Positions 1 through 8,220 of a stretch of DNA of 64,000 bases are shown piece by piece (position 1 is the stretch's first letter; each line of letters starts with the position of its first letter). Origin of the DNA: Chitinophaga nivalis (GTDB lineage: Bacteria > Bacteroidota > Bacteroidia > Chitinophagales > Chitinophagaceae); assembly GCF_025989125.1 (NCBI RefSeq), contig NZ_JAPDNR010000001.1, positions 558,001-622,000 of the forward strand. Reading direction: 5' to 3'. The notes under the pieces were generated by a model. The model was not told the origin of the DNA and searched no databases. It worked only from the letters and a program-made list of their open reading frames with translations. The position numbers and the translations under genes are program-made.

Positions 1-279
1 GGAGGTCAGCAGATGCGCCCTTATGTAGAAGAACTGTCCAACATCGCCAGTTGTTATGTGAGTTGTTATCCGAATGCCGGCCTGCCCAATGCCTTTGGGG
101 AGTACGATGAGGAACCGGAAGATACTGCCTGCATCATTGAAGATTTTGCCGCATCCGGCTTCGTGAACATTGTTGGTGGCTGCTGCGGTACCACACCGGA
201 TCATATCCGTCACATCGCCGCACACGTCAAACCTATTCAGCCACGCCCCTTACCGGAAGTGATTAGCACGCTGGCATAA
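1..279 (+). CDS. metH: Methionine synthase, homocysteine-binding half (3' end only)
   Basis: Only the last 92 codons are in the window; the gene begins upstream. The visible part is the end of a homocysteine S-methyltransferase barrel. The motif GGCCGTTPDHI (about codons 58-68) supplies two of the cysteine ligands of the catalytic zinc that activates homocysteine, and the segment NAGLPNAFGEYDE is typical of the domain. The protein stops right after this domain, so it lacks the pterin, cobalamin and activation modules, which are encoded by the next gene 45 bp downstream. Methionine synthase is therefore split into two polypeptides, as is seen in several Bacteroidota. It transfers the methyl group of 5-methyl-THF to homocysteine in the cytoplasm together with the downstream subunit. 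The start cannot be seen. Confidence 0.93.
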   Translation, partial: GGQQMRPYVEELSNIASCYVSCYPNAGLPNAFGEYDEEPEDTACIIEDFAASGFVNIVGGCCGTTPDHIRHIAAHVKPIQPRPLPEVISTLA

Positions 280-324
280 ACAAACACAGGAAGCCATTCT
301 TCTTTAATCCGACTAACAGCAACA

Positions 325-3096
325 ATGAGCGCAACCATTACAAACAACACAGATACCATCAGGGAATCTATTGGTGCAGACAATGAACAGCGGAGAGTGA
401 TTAAGCCCTTCATGCGGTTAAGTGGTCTGGAACCGCTGGTAGTAAGACCTGAAACCAACTTTATTAACGTAGGGGAACGTACCAACGTAACCGGGTCCAA
501 AAAGTTTGCCCGCCTCATACGGGAAGGACAATATGAAGAAGCCCTGTCTGTAGCCCGCCAGCAAGTAGAAAGCGGCGCCCAGATCCTGGATGTAAATATG
601 GACGATGCCCTCCTCGATGGCGAAAAAGCCATGTCTACCTTCCTGAACCTCCTCGCAGCAGAACCGGATATCTCCCGTATCCCGATCATGATAGACTCCA
701 GCAAATTCAGTGTGATTGAATCCGGACTGAAATGCGTACAGGGGAAATGTATTGTAAACTCTATCAGCTTAAAAGAAGGAGAAGCCAAATTCATTGAGCA
801 GGCCCATATCTGCAAAAGCTATGGTGCCGCTGTAGTGGTAATGGCTTTTGACGAATACGGACAGGCCGATACCGAAGAAAAAAGAGTTTCTTTCAGCCAT
901 CGTGCCTATAAAATATTAACCGAAGTAGTAGGATTTGATCCACAGGATATCATCTTTGATCCTAATATCTTCGCTATTGCTACCGGTATTGAAGAGCATA
1001 ACAACTATGCTGTGGAGTTTATCTCCGCTACCCGCCGGATTAAAGAACTGATGCCACTGGCTAAAATAAGCGGTGGGGTCAGTAACGTATCGTTCTCTTT
1101 CCGCGGAAATGAAACCGTGCGGGAAGCCATGCACTCCGTATTCCTCTTCCATGCCATCAAAGCAGGGATGGACATGGGTATCGTGAATGCCGGGATGTTA
1201 CAGATATATGATGACATTGAACCGGAACTGCGTAACCTTTGTGAGGATGCCATACTAAACCGTCGCGAAGACGCTACCGAAAGACTGATCCAGTTTGCCG
1301 AAACCGTAAAGGCCAAAGGCAAAGTGATAGAGAAAGACGAAAAATGGCGTTTAGGTACAGTAGAAGAAAGACTGAGTCATGCCCTGATCAATGGTATTAC
1401 CGATTATATTGAAGCAGATACCGAAGAGGCACGCCAGCAATATGATCGTCCGCTGGATGTGATCGAAGGCCCGCTGATGGCCGGTATGAACGTTGTGGGA
1501 GACTTGTTTGGCAGTGGTAAAATGTTTTTGCCCCAGGTAGTAAAAAGCGCCCGGGTAATGAAAAGATCGGTAGCGGTACTCACTCCTTATATAGAAGAAG
1601 AAAAACTACGCATGCAGGCAGAGTTTGGCGGAGAGATTAAATCCGCCGGAAAGATCCTGCTGGCAACGGTAAAAGGAGACGTACATGATATCGGTAAAAA
1701 CATTGTAGGGGTAGTACTGGCCTGTAACGGATATGAAATCATTGACCTCGGGGTAATGGTGCCGGCAGAAAAGATACTGCAGGCAGCCCGGCAGGAAAAA
1801 GTAGATATCATTGGACTGAGCGGATTAATTACCCCCAGTCTGGATGAGATGGTACATGTGGCCCGGGAACTGAAAAGGCAGGAATTTGACATCCCGCTGA
1901 TCATCGGTGGCGCTACTACCTCCCGTACCCATACAGCGGTTAAAATCGCCCAGGAATATGCACACGGCGTAGTACACGTACTGGACGCCTCCCGGAGTGT
2001 AACAGTAACCGGCAGCTTGCTTAACAAGGCGCTCAAACCTAACTTCCTGGCTGATATACAGGAAGAATACCGTAAGCTCAATGATGCTTTCCGGAATAAA
2101 AAACCGACCAAACAATACCTGTCGCTGGCAGCTGCACAGGAAAATAAAACATCCATCAACTGGGACGCCTTCACCCCTGTCAGACCAACCTTTACCGGTA
2201 TCCGGAAGTTTGAGGATTACGACATGGGAGAAATAGCCCAATACATAGACTGGCAGCCATTCTTTATTGCCTGGGAACTGCATGGCAAATTCCCGCAGAT
2301 CCTGAGCGATGAGGTAGTAGGCGTGGAAGCTACCCGCCTGTTTGCCGATGCACAGGCCCTGCTGAAAAGAATTATCGATGAAAAATGGCTGAAAGCCAAC
2401 GCCGTTATCGGTATGTATCCGGCCAATGTCATTGCGTCTGATACGATACAGGTAACGCCGGAACAAGCAGATATTGCACCGGTAAAACTGGAATTCCTCC
2501 GGCAGCAGATTAAAAAAGCTCCCGGACAACCCAACCTGTCACTGGCCGATTTCATTGCTCCCGCAACAACCGGTAAAACAGATTATATCGGCGGCTTTGC
2601 GGTCACCGCAGGTATTGGTATCGAAAAATGGCTGGACCAGTTCAAAGCAGAACATGATGACTATAACAGTATCATGCTGAAAGCCCTGGCAGACAGGCTG
2701 GCAGAAGCCTTCACAGAACTGATGCACGAACGGGTGCGGAAAGAATTCTGGGGTTATGCTACCGAAGAACACCTGAGCAACGAAGAGCTGATCAAAGAAG
2801 CCTATCTGGGTATCCGGCCAGCGCCAGGTTATCCGGCCTGTCCGGAACATACAGAAAAGTATAAACTGTTTGATCTGCTGAATGCCACCGAAAACACCGG
2901 GATCACCCTCACCGAATCCCTGGCGATGTATCCCGCCTCCAGCGTGAGTGGATGGTACTTTGCCAACCCGGAATCCAAGTATTTTGGTTTAGGTAAAATA
3001 GAAAAAGACCAGGTTACAGACTATGCCAACCGTAAAGGCTGGGCAGTAGAAGACGCAGAAAAGTGGCTGCGCCCGAACCTGGAATATGATATATAG
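325..3096 (+). CDS. metH: Methionine synthase, pterin/cobalamin/AdoMet-activation half
   Basis: This 923-residue protein holds the remaining modules of B12-dependent methionine synthase. In order they are: a pterin-binding (DHPS-like) barrel (about 30-310, with NFINVGERTNVTGSKKF near the start); a cobalamin cap (about 360-440); the Rossmann B12 domain, with DVHDIG at 452-457 whose His454 should ligate cobalt from below; and the C-terminal AdoMet reactivation domain with RPAPGYPACPEH at 831-842. The homocysteine domain is absent and is encoded just upstream in the same direction (45 bp gap), so the two should work as a complex. A weak hairpin terminator follows. metF, which makes its 5-methyl-THF substrate, lies separately at 39.3 kb. 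Assignment is secure; how the two halves associate is inference. Confidence 0.97.
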   Translation: MSATITNNTDTIRESIGADNEQRRVIKPFMRLSGLEPLVVRPETNFINVGERTNVTGSKKFARLIREGQYEEALSVARQQVESGAQILDVNMDDALLDGEKAMSTFLNLLAAEPDISRIPIMIDSSKFSVIESGLKCVQGKCIVNSISLKEGEAKFIEQAHICKSYGAAVVVMAFDEYGQADTEEKRVSFSHRAYKILTEVVGFDPQDIIFDPNIFAIATGIEEHNNYAVEFISATRRIKELMPLAKISGGVSNVSFSFRGNETVREAMHSVFLFHAIKAGMDMGIVNAGMLQIYDDIEPELRNLCEDAILNRREDATERLIQFAETVKAKGKVIEKDEKWRLGTVEERLSHALINGITDYIEADTEEARQQYDRPLDVIEGPLMAGMNVVGDLFGSGKMFLPQVVKSARVMKRSVAVLTPYIEEEKLRMQAEFGGEIKSAGKILLATVKGDVHDIGKNIVGVVLACNGYEIIDLGVMVPAEKILQAARQEKVDIIGLSGLITPSLDEMVHVARELKRQEFDIPLIIGGATTSRTHTAVKIAQEYAHGVVHVLDASRSVTVTGSLLNKALKPNFLADIQEEYRKLNDAFRNKKPTKQYLSLAAAQENKTSINWDAFTPVRPTFTGIRKFEDYDMGEIAQYIDWQPFFIAWELHGKFPQILSDEVVGVEATRLFADAQALLKRIIDEKWLKANAVIGMYPANVIASDTIQVTPEQADIAPVKLEFLRQQIKKAPGQPNLSLADFIAPATTGKTDYIGGFAVTAGIGIEKWLDQFKAEHDDYNSIMLKALADRLAEAFTELMHERVRKEFWGYATEEHLSNEELIKEAYLGIRPAPGYPACPEHTEKYKLFDLLNATENTGITLTESLAMYPASSVSGWYFANPESKYFGLGKIEKDQVTDYANRKGWAVEDAEKWLRPNLEYDI

Positions 3097-3135
3097 CATG
3101 TGATAATAACAGCGAATAATAAATATATGATAGTC

Positions 3136-3188
3136 ACAGTGGAAAGCAGCCTGCCATCGCGGGCCGCTTTCCACTGTATTGTTATTTG
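3136..3188 (+). terminator. Hairpin after metH
   Basis: A perfect 12-bp stem (ACAGTGGAAAGC at 3136-3147 with GCTTTCCACTGT at 3166-3177) is followed by a T-rich stretch. The T tract is interrupted, so termination may be partial. Confidence 0.55.
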
Positions 3189-3223
3189 TTGTCCGTAATT
3201 CCCCACCATATAGCCCAAACAAC

Positions 3224-3988
3224 ATGAGGATCGTATCTTATAATGTAAACGGCCTGCGGTCGGCCATGACCAAAGGATTCACCGAATGGCTGCAGTCTGA
3301 TCCTGCCGATATTATCTGCCTGCAGGAAATCAAAGCGCATCAGGAAAACATCGATTTCCAGCAGTTTGAAAAGCTGGGGTATGAACACTACTGGTTTCCG
3401 GCACAAAAAAAAGGTTACAGCGGCGTAGCCGTATTAACCCGTATTAAGCCGGATCATGTACAGTATGGTAATGGTTATATGCAAAGTGATACCGAAGGCC
3501 GGTTTATAAGGCTGGATTTCGGGGATATCACCTTAATCAATACCTACTTCCCTTCCGGCACCAGCGGCGATTTACGGCAAACCTACAAATACCAGTGGCT
3601 GGAAGAGTTTTTTGGTTACCTGGATGAGTTGAAGAAAACACGGCCGCAGCTGGTTGTTTGCGGGGATTATAACATCTGCCACAAACCTATCGACATACAT
3701 GATCCGGTGAGCAACAAAAACTCAACGGGTTTCTTACCGGAAGAACGCGCCTGGATGGACCGCTTCTTTGCCAGCGGCTTTGTGGATACCTTCCGGCATT
3801 TCAATGCCGATCCGCACCAGTACAGCTGGTGGAGCTTCCGCGCCAATGCACGGAACAATAACAAAGGCTGGCGTATCGACTACATCAATGTAACGTCGCC
3901 GCTGATGCCGAAGCTGAAACATGCCGCTATTTTCCAACAGGTAAAACATTCTGATCACTGCCCGGTATTCCTGGAGCTGGCGCCCTGA
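3224..3988 (+). CDS. xth: Exodeoxyribonuclease III (AP endonuclease)
   Basis: A 254-residue protein of the EEP fold that cleaves DNA 5' to abasic sites and removes 3' blocking groups during base-excision repair. It begins with MRIVSYNVNGLRS, has the metal-binding LQEIKAH motif, the CGDYNICH segment and the C-terminal SDHCPV motif with the catalytic His. The frame is open 45 bases further upstream, but the ATG at 3224 places the family-typical N-terminus at residue 1, so I use it. It sits between metH and a small DUF4286 gene, all on the plus strand. Length matches the usual family length. It has no membrane segment, unlike the two EEP-fold proteins at 48-50 kb. Confidence 0.95.
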   Translation: MRIVSYNVNGLRSAMTKGFTEWLQSDPADIICLQEIKAHQENIDFQQFEKLGYEHYWFPAQKKGYSGVAVLTRIKPDHVQYGNGYMQSDTEGRFIRLDFGDITLINTYFPSGTSGDLRQTYKYQWLEEFFGYLDELKKTRPQLVVCGDYNICHKPIDIHDPVSNKNSTGFLPEERAWMDRFFASGFVDTFRHFNADPHQYSWWSFRANARNNNKGWRIDYINVTSPLMPKLKHAAIFQQVKHSDHCPVFLELAP

Positions 3989-4025
3989 CCGGTTGTTGAC
4001 AAAACTATTCAAATCAAGAAGGCAT

Positions 4026-4328
4026 ATGATCATATACAATGTAACCGTAAAAGTGGCCGCAGATAAGCATTCTGAGTGGCTACAGTGGATGAGGGAAGAA
4101 CATATTCCAGCCATGTTGCAAACAGGTCTTTTCGTGAATTACCGCATGAGCAGGCTCCTTGAACAGGATGATACGGAAGGACCTACCTATTCTGTGCAAT
4201 ATTTTACAGATAGTTTTGAAAACTACGAGACCTTTAAAACCACGCATGCACAAGGCCTGCGGCAAAGAGGGTACGACGTTTTCGGCGATCGTTTTATTGC
4301 TTTTACCACCGTGATGCAAGAGGTTTAA
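4026..4328 (+). CDS. DUF4286 family small protein
   Basis: A 100-residue protein starting MIIYNVTVKV, with a central REEHIPAMLQTGLF segment and a ferredoxin-like alternation of strands and helices. This pattern matches the DUF4286 family common in Bacteroidota, which has no established function. It is soluble, with no signal peptide or membrane segment. It begins 37 bp after the xth stop and is likely co-transcribed with it. An in-frame ATG 33 bases upstream exists but would add a basic stretch that the family does not have. Function unknown. Confidence 0.75.
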   Translation: MIIYNVTVKVAADKHSEWLQWMREEHIPAMLQTGLFVNYRMSRLLEQDDTEGPTYSVQYFTDSFENYETFKTTHAQGLRQRGYDVFGDRFIAFTTVMQEV

Positions 4329-4644
4329 ACAAGCAGTCCTTACTAAACTTATCCACACGAAATTCACTATTTTCAAGGCATCGGGAGTTTGGTACAATAC
4401 TTGGTCCTAAGCCGCGTTAATACTAAAAAAACAAGCAAATAGGCTACGGTACAGGGTTTTGTGTGATCCTGCTAAAGTTATATGCTTTAGCACGCAAAAC
4501 ACCAATCAGCTGTAACCGTTACCAGTAGCGTTTTTCAGCCGATAAAATTTTGTATAAAAAAGTTGTAAAAAATTTGGTAATCTGATAAAACGCGCTATAT
4601 TTGCTCACATCAAACATTTTTTCACTAGTTAAATCTTACTAACT
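4329..4644. other. Intergenic region upstream of HU
   Basis: About 316 bp without a credible gene. It is AT-rich towards the right and carries the HU promoter at 4573-4604. I see no tRNA cloverleaf, riboswitch or strong hairpin in the rest. Confidence 0.6.
4573..4604 (+). promoter_or_regulatory. Bacteroidota-type promoter of the HU gene
   Basis: TTTG at 4573-4576, a 19-bp spacer, then TATATTTG at 4596-4603 followed by C. Both elements match the -33 (TTTG) and -7 (TAnnTTTG) consensus exactly. This is the best promoter in the window and fits a highly expressed gene. Confidence 0.82.
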
Positions 4645-4914
4645 ATGAACAAAGCCGAATTAATCGACAAGCTTGCTAAAGATGCAGGCATTACCAAAAC
4701 CCAAGCTAACGAAGCTCTGGATTCTTTCACCAAAGCTGTTGCTGATACCCTGAAAAAAGGTGGTAAAGTAACTTTGGTTGGTTTCGGTACTTTCTCCGTT
4801 TCCAAACGTGCTGCACGTAACGGTAGAAACCCACAAACCGGTCAGATCATCAAGATCAAAGCTAAGAAAGTTGCTAAGTTCAAAGCTGGTAAAGCTTTAT
4901 CCGACAAGCTCTAA
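4645..4914 (+). CDS. hup: HU family DNA-binding protein
   Basis: An 89-residue histone-like protein. It starts MNKAELIDKLAKDAGITKTQ, has the GFGTFSV turn and the arm motif RNGRNPQTGQ(I/E) that inserts into the DNA minor groove, and ends with a basic helix. It would compact and bend DNA as a dimer in the nucleoid. It has its own consensus promoter and its own terminator, so it is monocistronic. Codons are strongly biased, as expected for an abundant protein. The assignment is secure; HU and IHF subunits are not always separable by eye, but the length and arm fit HU. Confidence 0.97.
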   Translation: MNKAELIDKLAKDAGITKTQANEALDSFTKAVADTLKKGGKVTLVGFGTFSVSKRAARNGRNPQTGQIIKIKAKKVAKFKAGKALSDKL

Positions 4915-4935
4915 TCAGTTAGCACAACTTATTCA

Positions 4936-4968
4936 AGCAAGGAACAATTTATGTTTCTTGCTTTTTTT
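4936..4968 (+). terminator. Terminator of the HU gene
   Basis: Stem AGCAAGGAAC / GTTTCTTGCT (4936-4945 with 4953-4962, one G-T pair) followed by seven T residues. A classic intrinsic terminator just after the stop codon. Confidence 0.85.
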
Positions 4969-5066
4969 ATATAAGAAGGCCTGCTGTAAACTATTTCAGC
5001 GAATTATATTAATTTGCAGCCTGATAACATCATATATTCACAAACAACAAACTTCAATTATTCGTT

Positions 5067-5192
5067 ATGGGTAGAGGAGATATAAAAACCAAAAGAGGTA
5101 AAATCTTCAGCAAGTCATTTGGTAAAGTAAGATCTGCGAAAACCAGAAAAACTGCTGCTGCTGCTGCTCCTAAAGCTGAGCCAAAAGCATAA
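5067..5192 (+). CDS. 30S ribosomal protein bTHX
   Basis: A 41-codon gene. The product starts MGRGDIKTKRGKIF, very close to the MGKGDxxTxRGKI pattern of Thermus bTHX, is strongly basic, and ends in an Ala/Lys/Pro tail encoded partly by a short GCT repeat. In Thermus, bTHX sits in a cavity at the top of the 30S head and stabilises 16S rRNA; Bacteroidota carry homologues. The gene stands alone between the HU terminator and its own strong terminator at 5216-5286. A near-consensus -7 box (TTAATTTG, one mismatch) lies about 50 bp upstream. Length and motif make the call good despite the small size. Confidence 0.88.
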   Translation: MGRGDIKTKRGKIFSKSFGKVRSAKTRKTAAAAAPKAEPKA

Positions 5193-5215
5193 GAGAAAGA
5201 AATTACACATTTCAG

Positions 5216-5286
5216 ATTACGCATTGTACCGGAGTAATCAGCAAAGATCCTTTGCTTTTATCTGCTGTACAATGCGTAATTTTTAT
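5216..5286. terminator. Large inverted-repeat terminator between bTHX and pdxH
   Basis: A perfect 14-bp outer stem (ATTACGCATTGTAC at 5216-5229, GTACAATGCGTAAT at 5267-5280) ends in five T residues. Inside is a second small hairpin, AGCAAAG/CTTTGCT. It lies between convergent genes and could serve both. The ATTACGCAT core recurs at 61.5 kb. Confidence 0.75.
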
Positions 5287-5300
5287 CCGGAAACCGGTAC

Positions 5301-5948
5301 TCACGGCGCCAGGCGCTCAATGTTCCAGTCTCCCGCTGCTGTTAAAGTATATAATATCCGGTCGTGCAAGCGACTGCTCCTGCCCTGCCAGAACTCTACT
5401 ACCGCAGGTTTCACCACATAACCACCCCAGTAATCGGGCCGCTCAGGTACTGCTGTTTCATATTTGGCAGCAACCAGACTCACCTGTTGTTCCAGAAAAG
5501 AACGGTCCGGAATCACTTTACTCTGCGGAGAAGCAATGGCACCTACCCGGCTTCCTATCGGACGACTATTATAATATTCATTGCTGATACCCGCACTAGC
5601 CTTGCTGACCGTGCCTTCTATACGTACCTGCCGTTCCAGTTCCCGCCAGAAAAACAATAATGTTACATGCGGATTCAGCGCCAGCTCTTGCCCCTTGCGG
5701 CTTTCATAGTTGGTAAAAAACAAAAAACCTTCTTCATCAAAACTCTTCAGTAATACAATGCGGGCAGAAGGGCGGCCGTCAGGCGTACTGGTAGCCAATG
5801 TCATGGCATTGGCTTCATCAATTTCACCACTGATGGCATCCTGCCACCACTTCCCAAACTGTTGCAACGGATCGGATGCTACATCACTTTCATCCAGGGA
5901 GGCCATTATATAATCCTTACGTAAATCAGCTACTTTCTGGTTCAGCAT
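5301..5948 (-). CDS. pdxH: Pyridoxamine 5'-phosphate oxidase
   Basis: A 215-residue FMN-dependent enzyme that oxidises pyridoxamine- or pyridoxine-5'-phosphate to pyridoxal 5'-phosphate, the last step of vitamin B6 salvage. Visible features are QKVADLRKDY at the N-terminus, GRPSARIVLLK, the FFTNYESRKG substrate/FMN segment, FFWRELERQVRIEG, and the C-terminal RLHDRILY and W-x-x-E-R-L-x-P ending. The start at 5948 gives the usual family length; the frame is open 81 bases further, but this would put the start upstream of the promoter box at 5981-5988. Divergent from the DUF3298 lipoprotein gene. Confidence 0.96.
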   Translation of the reverse strand: MLNQKVADLRKDYIMASLDESDVASDPLQQFGKWWQDAISGEIDEANAMTLATSTPDGRPSARIVLLKSFDEEGFLFFTNYESRKGQELALNPHVTLLFFWRELERQVRIEGTVSKASAGISNEYYNSRPIGSRVGAIASPQSKVIPDRSFLEQQVSLVAAKYETAVPERPDYWGGYVVKPAVVEFWQGRSSRLHDRILYTLTAAGDWNIERLAP

Positions 5949-5980
5949 AATCTGTTCATTTATGGGTTTAAACCTGTAAA

Positions 5981-5988
5981 CAAAGGTA
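5981..5988 (-). promoter_or_regulatory. -7 box of pdxH
   Basis: On the minus strand the sequence is TACCTTTG, an exact TAnnTTTG match, 32 bases upstream of the pdxH ATG. No clear -33 element. Confidence 0.6.
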
Positions 5989-6002
5989 TGGAAGGATAAT
6001 AG

Positions 6003-6010
6003 TAATTTTG
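6003..6010 (+). promoter_or_regulatory. -7 box of the DUF3298 lipoprotein gene
   Basis: TAATTTTG, an exact TAnnTTTG match, 21 bases upstream of the ATG at 6032. It lies 14 bp from the opposing pdxH box, so the two promoters are divergent and closely packed. Confidence 0.55.
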
Positions 6011-6031
6011 CTGACCTGATATAAATCATAT

Positions 6032-7150
6032 ATGAAACGCGTATCCATATTATGCCTGCTGGCAGCTACCCTGTTATTGTCGTGTAATAGTGGCGGCAAT
6101 AACCACAGCAATACGGCAGATGACAGCACAGCCTCCCTGGTTGTTCCACTGGTATCCACGCCTTACTTTTATACGCAGCTGAAAGGACAGCTAAACGGGC
6201 AAGACATTATCCTTCAACTGCTTAAAACAGCCCCTCAGTTATACCGCGGATCCTATTGTTTTGACAGCACCGGATCTCCCATCGGATTATGGGGTAGTCT
6301 TGATTCCGGACTGGTTAAACTGTATGAAGAAAACAGCGGTGAGGAAGAACGGGTTTTCAGCGGGCATTTAACCGACGACGGCCACTTCAAAGGGGTATGG
6401 CATGGTGATGGTACTTCCCATCATTTTGAGCTGCATACAGACCTGAAAAATGCCCTTCCTCTAACAGTATATTATGCCAGCGATTCTGCCAGGTTACTTC
6501 CTGCACATCCTCAGTCGCCGGTAGGTATTGTTTCCAACAGCATTGTATGGCCTGTAGCCGGAACAGATACCGTATTGGCCACCTTACTGCAGCAAAACAT
6601 TACAGGCAGTTCCCGTTTCCATGATCCGCAGCAATACCTGAAAAAGGAAATCGACTCCTTTATCATGAGTTATCAGCTGTCTGCCCGGGATGCCGACAGC
6701 ACTGAGCTCAATGACGCTACCCAGGCGATGTCCTGGAACTGGAGTACCGATAATTATATGCGGGTAATCTGGAATACCTGGCCCATGCTGGTATTGGAAA
6801 AATACAATTACGATTTCACCGGGGGCGCTCACGGCAACTGGGGCGCTACTTATATCAGCATTGACCGGTCGAAGAAAAAGGTGATTACTCCCGATGACCT
6901 GTTCAAACCGGGTTATAAAGAAGTGCTGAGTGGGTTGCTGGATAAAGCCTATCGCGAGAAATACCAGATCCCGGAAGATGAACCGCTGGGACAAAACCTG
7001 CTGGTGAAAAGCATTTCGCCCAACAACAACCTGATTGTTACCGGTAAGGGAGTTGCCTTCAGTTATGTGCCTTATGAAATAGGCCCGTATGCACTGGGAC
7101 AGGTTACCCTGTTTATTCCTGCTGCGCAGCTCAAAAGCATCCTGAAATAA
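6032..7150 (+). CDS. Lipoprotein with DUF4163/DUF3298 (RsiV-like) domains
   Basis: A 372-residue protein with a lipoprotein signal (MKRVSILCLLAATLLLSC, lipid-modified Cys18) followed by a Ser/Asn/Asp-rich linker. The C-terminal half carries FTGGAHGNWG and a following ITPDDLFKPGYKEVL segment, the hallmark of DUF3298, which also occurs in the extracellular part of the anti-sigma factor RsiV. The N-terminal half (about 45-150) looks like a separate beta-rich module. It is anchored to the outer or inner membrane facing the periplasm. In other systems DUF3298 binds lysozyme or cell-wall fragments; whether this does is unknown. It ends in a strong bidirectional terminator opposite pyrH. Confidence 0.75.
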   Translation: MKRVSILCLLAATLLLSCNSGGNNHSNTADDSTASLVVPLVSTPYFYTQLKGQLNGQDIILQLLKTAPQLYRGSYCFDSTGSPIGLWGSLDSGLVKLYEENSGEEERVFSGHLTDDGHFKGVWHGDGTSHHFELHTDLKNALPLTVYYASDSARLLPAHPQSPVGIVSNSIVWPVAGTDTVLATLLQQNITGSSRFHDPQQYLKKEIDSFIMSYQLSARDADSTELNDATQAMSWNWSTDNYMRVIWNTWPMLVLEKYNYDFTGGAHGNWGATYISIDRSKKKVITPDDLFKPGYKEVLSGLLDKAYREKYQIPEDEPLGQNLLVKSISPNNNLIVTGKGVAFSYVPYEIGPYALGQVTLFIPAAQLKSILK

Positions 7151-7175
7151 ATAATAGCCGGGAGAAGCCGGCAAT

Positions 7176-7231
7176 AAAAAGACAGGGGATAAAAAACAGT
7201 TATATACTGTTTTTTATCCCCTGTCTTTTTT
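7176..7231. terminator. Bidirectional terminator between convergent genes
   Basis: Perfect 25-bp arms (7176-7200 and 7206-7230) with a 5-base loop, A-run on the left and T-run on the right. It can stop transcription from the lipoprotein gene and from pyrH. Confidence 0.9.
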
Positions 7232-7306
7232 ATGTCAATGAAAAACCTGCTTTCCCACAGTGTGTACTGTGTGTATGTAGCACCCGTTTTTCTATTATTT
7301 CTTTGT

Positions 7307-8020
7307 TTATCCTTTTACCAGTGTACCTACATTTTTGCCCATGATTACATTCAGGAGGTTACCTGGTCTGTTCATGTCAAATACAATGATAGGCAGTTTA
7401 TTTTCCTGGCAAAGGGTAAATGCCGTCATATCCATTACATTGAGCGATTTCTGATATACTTCAGAAAAAGTAATGGTTTCAAAACGGGTGGCTGTTTTGT
7501 CTTTCTCCGGATCTGCCGTATAGATACCATCTACGCGGGTTCCTTTGAGAATAACATCTGCCTGGATTTCTATGGCGCGCAGTGAAGCAGCGGTATCTGT
7601 AGTAAAGTAAGGGTTACCGGTACCACCACCAAATATCACCACACGGCCTTTTTCCACGTGCCGGATAGCACGGCGGCGGATATACGGTTCTGCGATCTGT
7701 TCCATTTTAATGGCAGATTGCAGACGGGTATACAGTCCTACTTTTTCCAGTCCGCTCTGTAAAGCCATACCATTAATAACTGTGGCCAGCATCCCCATAT
7801 AGTCACCCTGTGCCCGCTCAATACCACTTTCGGCTTCGTTCATACCACGGTAAATATTTCCACCGCCGATGACGATTGCTACCTGCACCCCTAAATCAGT
7901 GATTGATTTAATGTCGTAGGCATACTGAGAAACTACCTTCGGATCAATACCATAATTTGCATCCCCCATGAGGGCCTCACCGCTCAACTTGAGCAAAATA
8001 CGCTTATACTTTGGCAACAT
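7307..8020 (-). CDS. pyrH: UMP kinase
   Basis: A 237-residue bacterial uridylate kinase of the amino-acid kinase fold, which phosphorylates UMP to UDP with ATP and is usually a GTP-activated, UTP-inhibited hexamer. It starts MLPKYKRILLKLSGEAL, has the glycine-rich VIGGGNIYRG, the GGTGNPYFTTD loop and the DMTAFTLC segment near the C-terminus. It lies downstream of tsf on the same strand, the familiar rpsB-tsf-pyrH order, but a terminator (8175-8206) separates it from tsf, so it probably has its own promoter in the 150 bp upstream. I could not find an exact TAnnTTTG there. Confidence 0.97.
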   Translation of the reverse strand: MLPKYKRILLKLSGEALMGDANYGIDPKVVSQYAYDIKSITDLGVQVAIVIGGGNIYRGMNEAESGIERAQGDYMGMLATVINGMALQSGLEKVGLYTRLQSAIKMEQIAEPYIRRRAIRHVEKGRVVIFGGGTGNPYFTTDTAASLRAIEIQADVILKGTRVDGIYTADPEKDKTATRFETITFSEVYQKSLNVMDMTAFTLCQENKLPIIVFDMNRPGNLLNVIMGKNVGTLVKG

Positions 8021-8174
8021 GACGCTATAAAATATTGTAAGATTGTAATATTCCTAATGTAATGACTGGGTCTCAAGATACAACTTAAATACAGAAAGCT
8101 AAAAAACGGAGGTAAAATGCATGTTGTTTTACGGGTTCCTTTTCTGCCAGCTGTGATTTTTGTGTAATGCACAA

Positions 8175-8206
8175 AAAAAAGGAGAGAAATAATTCTCTCC
8201 TTTTTT
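8175..8206 (-). terminator. Terminator of tsf
   Basis: GGAGAGAA (8181-8188) pairs with TTCTCTCC (8193-8200), flanked by A and T runs. On the minus strand it gives a T run directly after the tsf stop. Confidence 0.85.
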
Positions 8207-8220
8207 ATAGTAGGATCTTA

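Noticed and set aside
237..815. A 192-codon open frame on the minus strand
   Set aside because: It lies wholly within the metH genes and has no recognisable domain or start context; a shadow of the sense codons.
1825..2529. A 234-codon minus-strand open frame over metH
   Set aside because: Antisense to the pterin/B12 half; no domain, low-complexity translation, and metH shows clear protein constraint.
5145..5180. Short GCT repeat that looks like a microsatellite
   Set aside because: It is the poly-Ala part of the bTHX coding sequence, in frame, and too short to be a variable tract.
7232..7585. A 117-codon plus-strand frame in the pyrH region
   Set aside because: Almost entirely antisense to pyrH; no homologue pattern.
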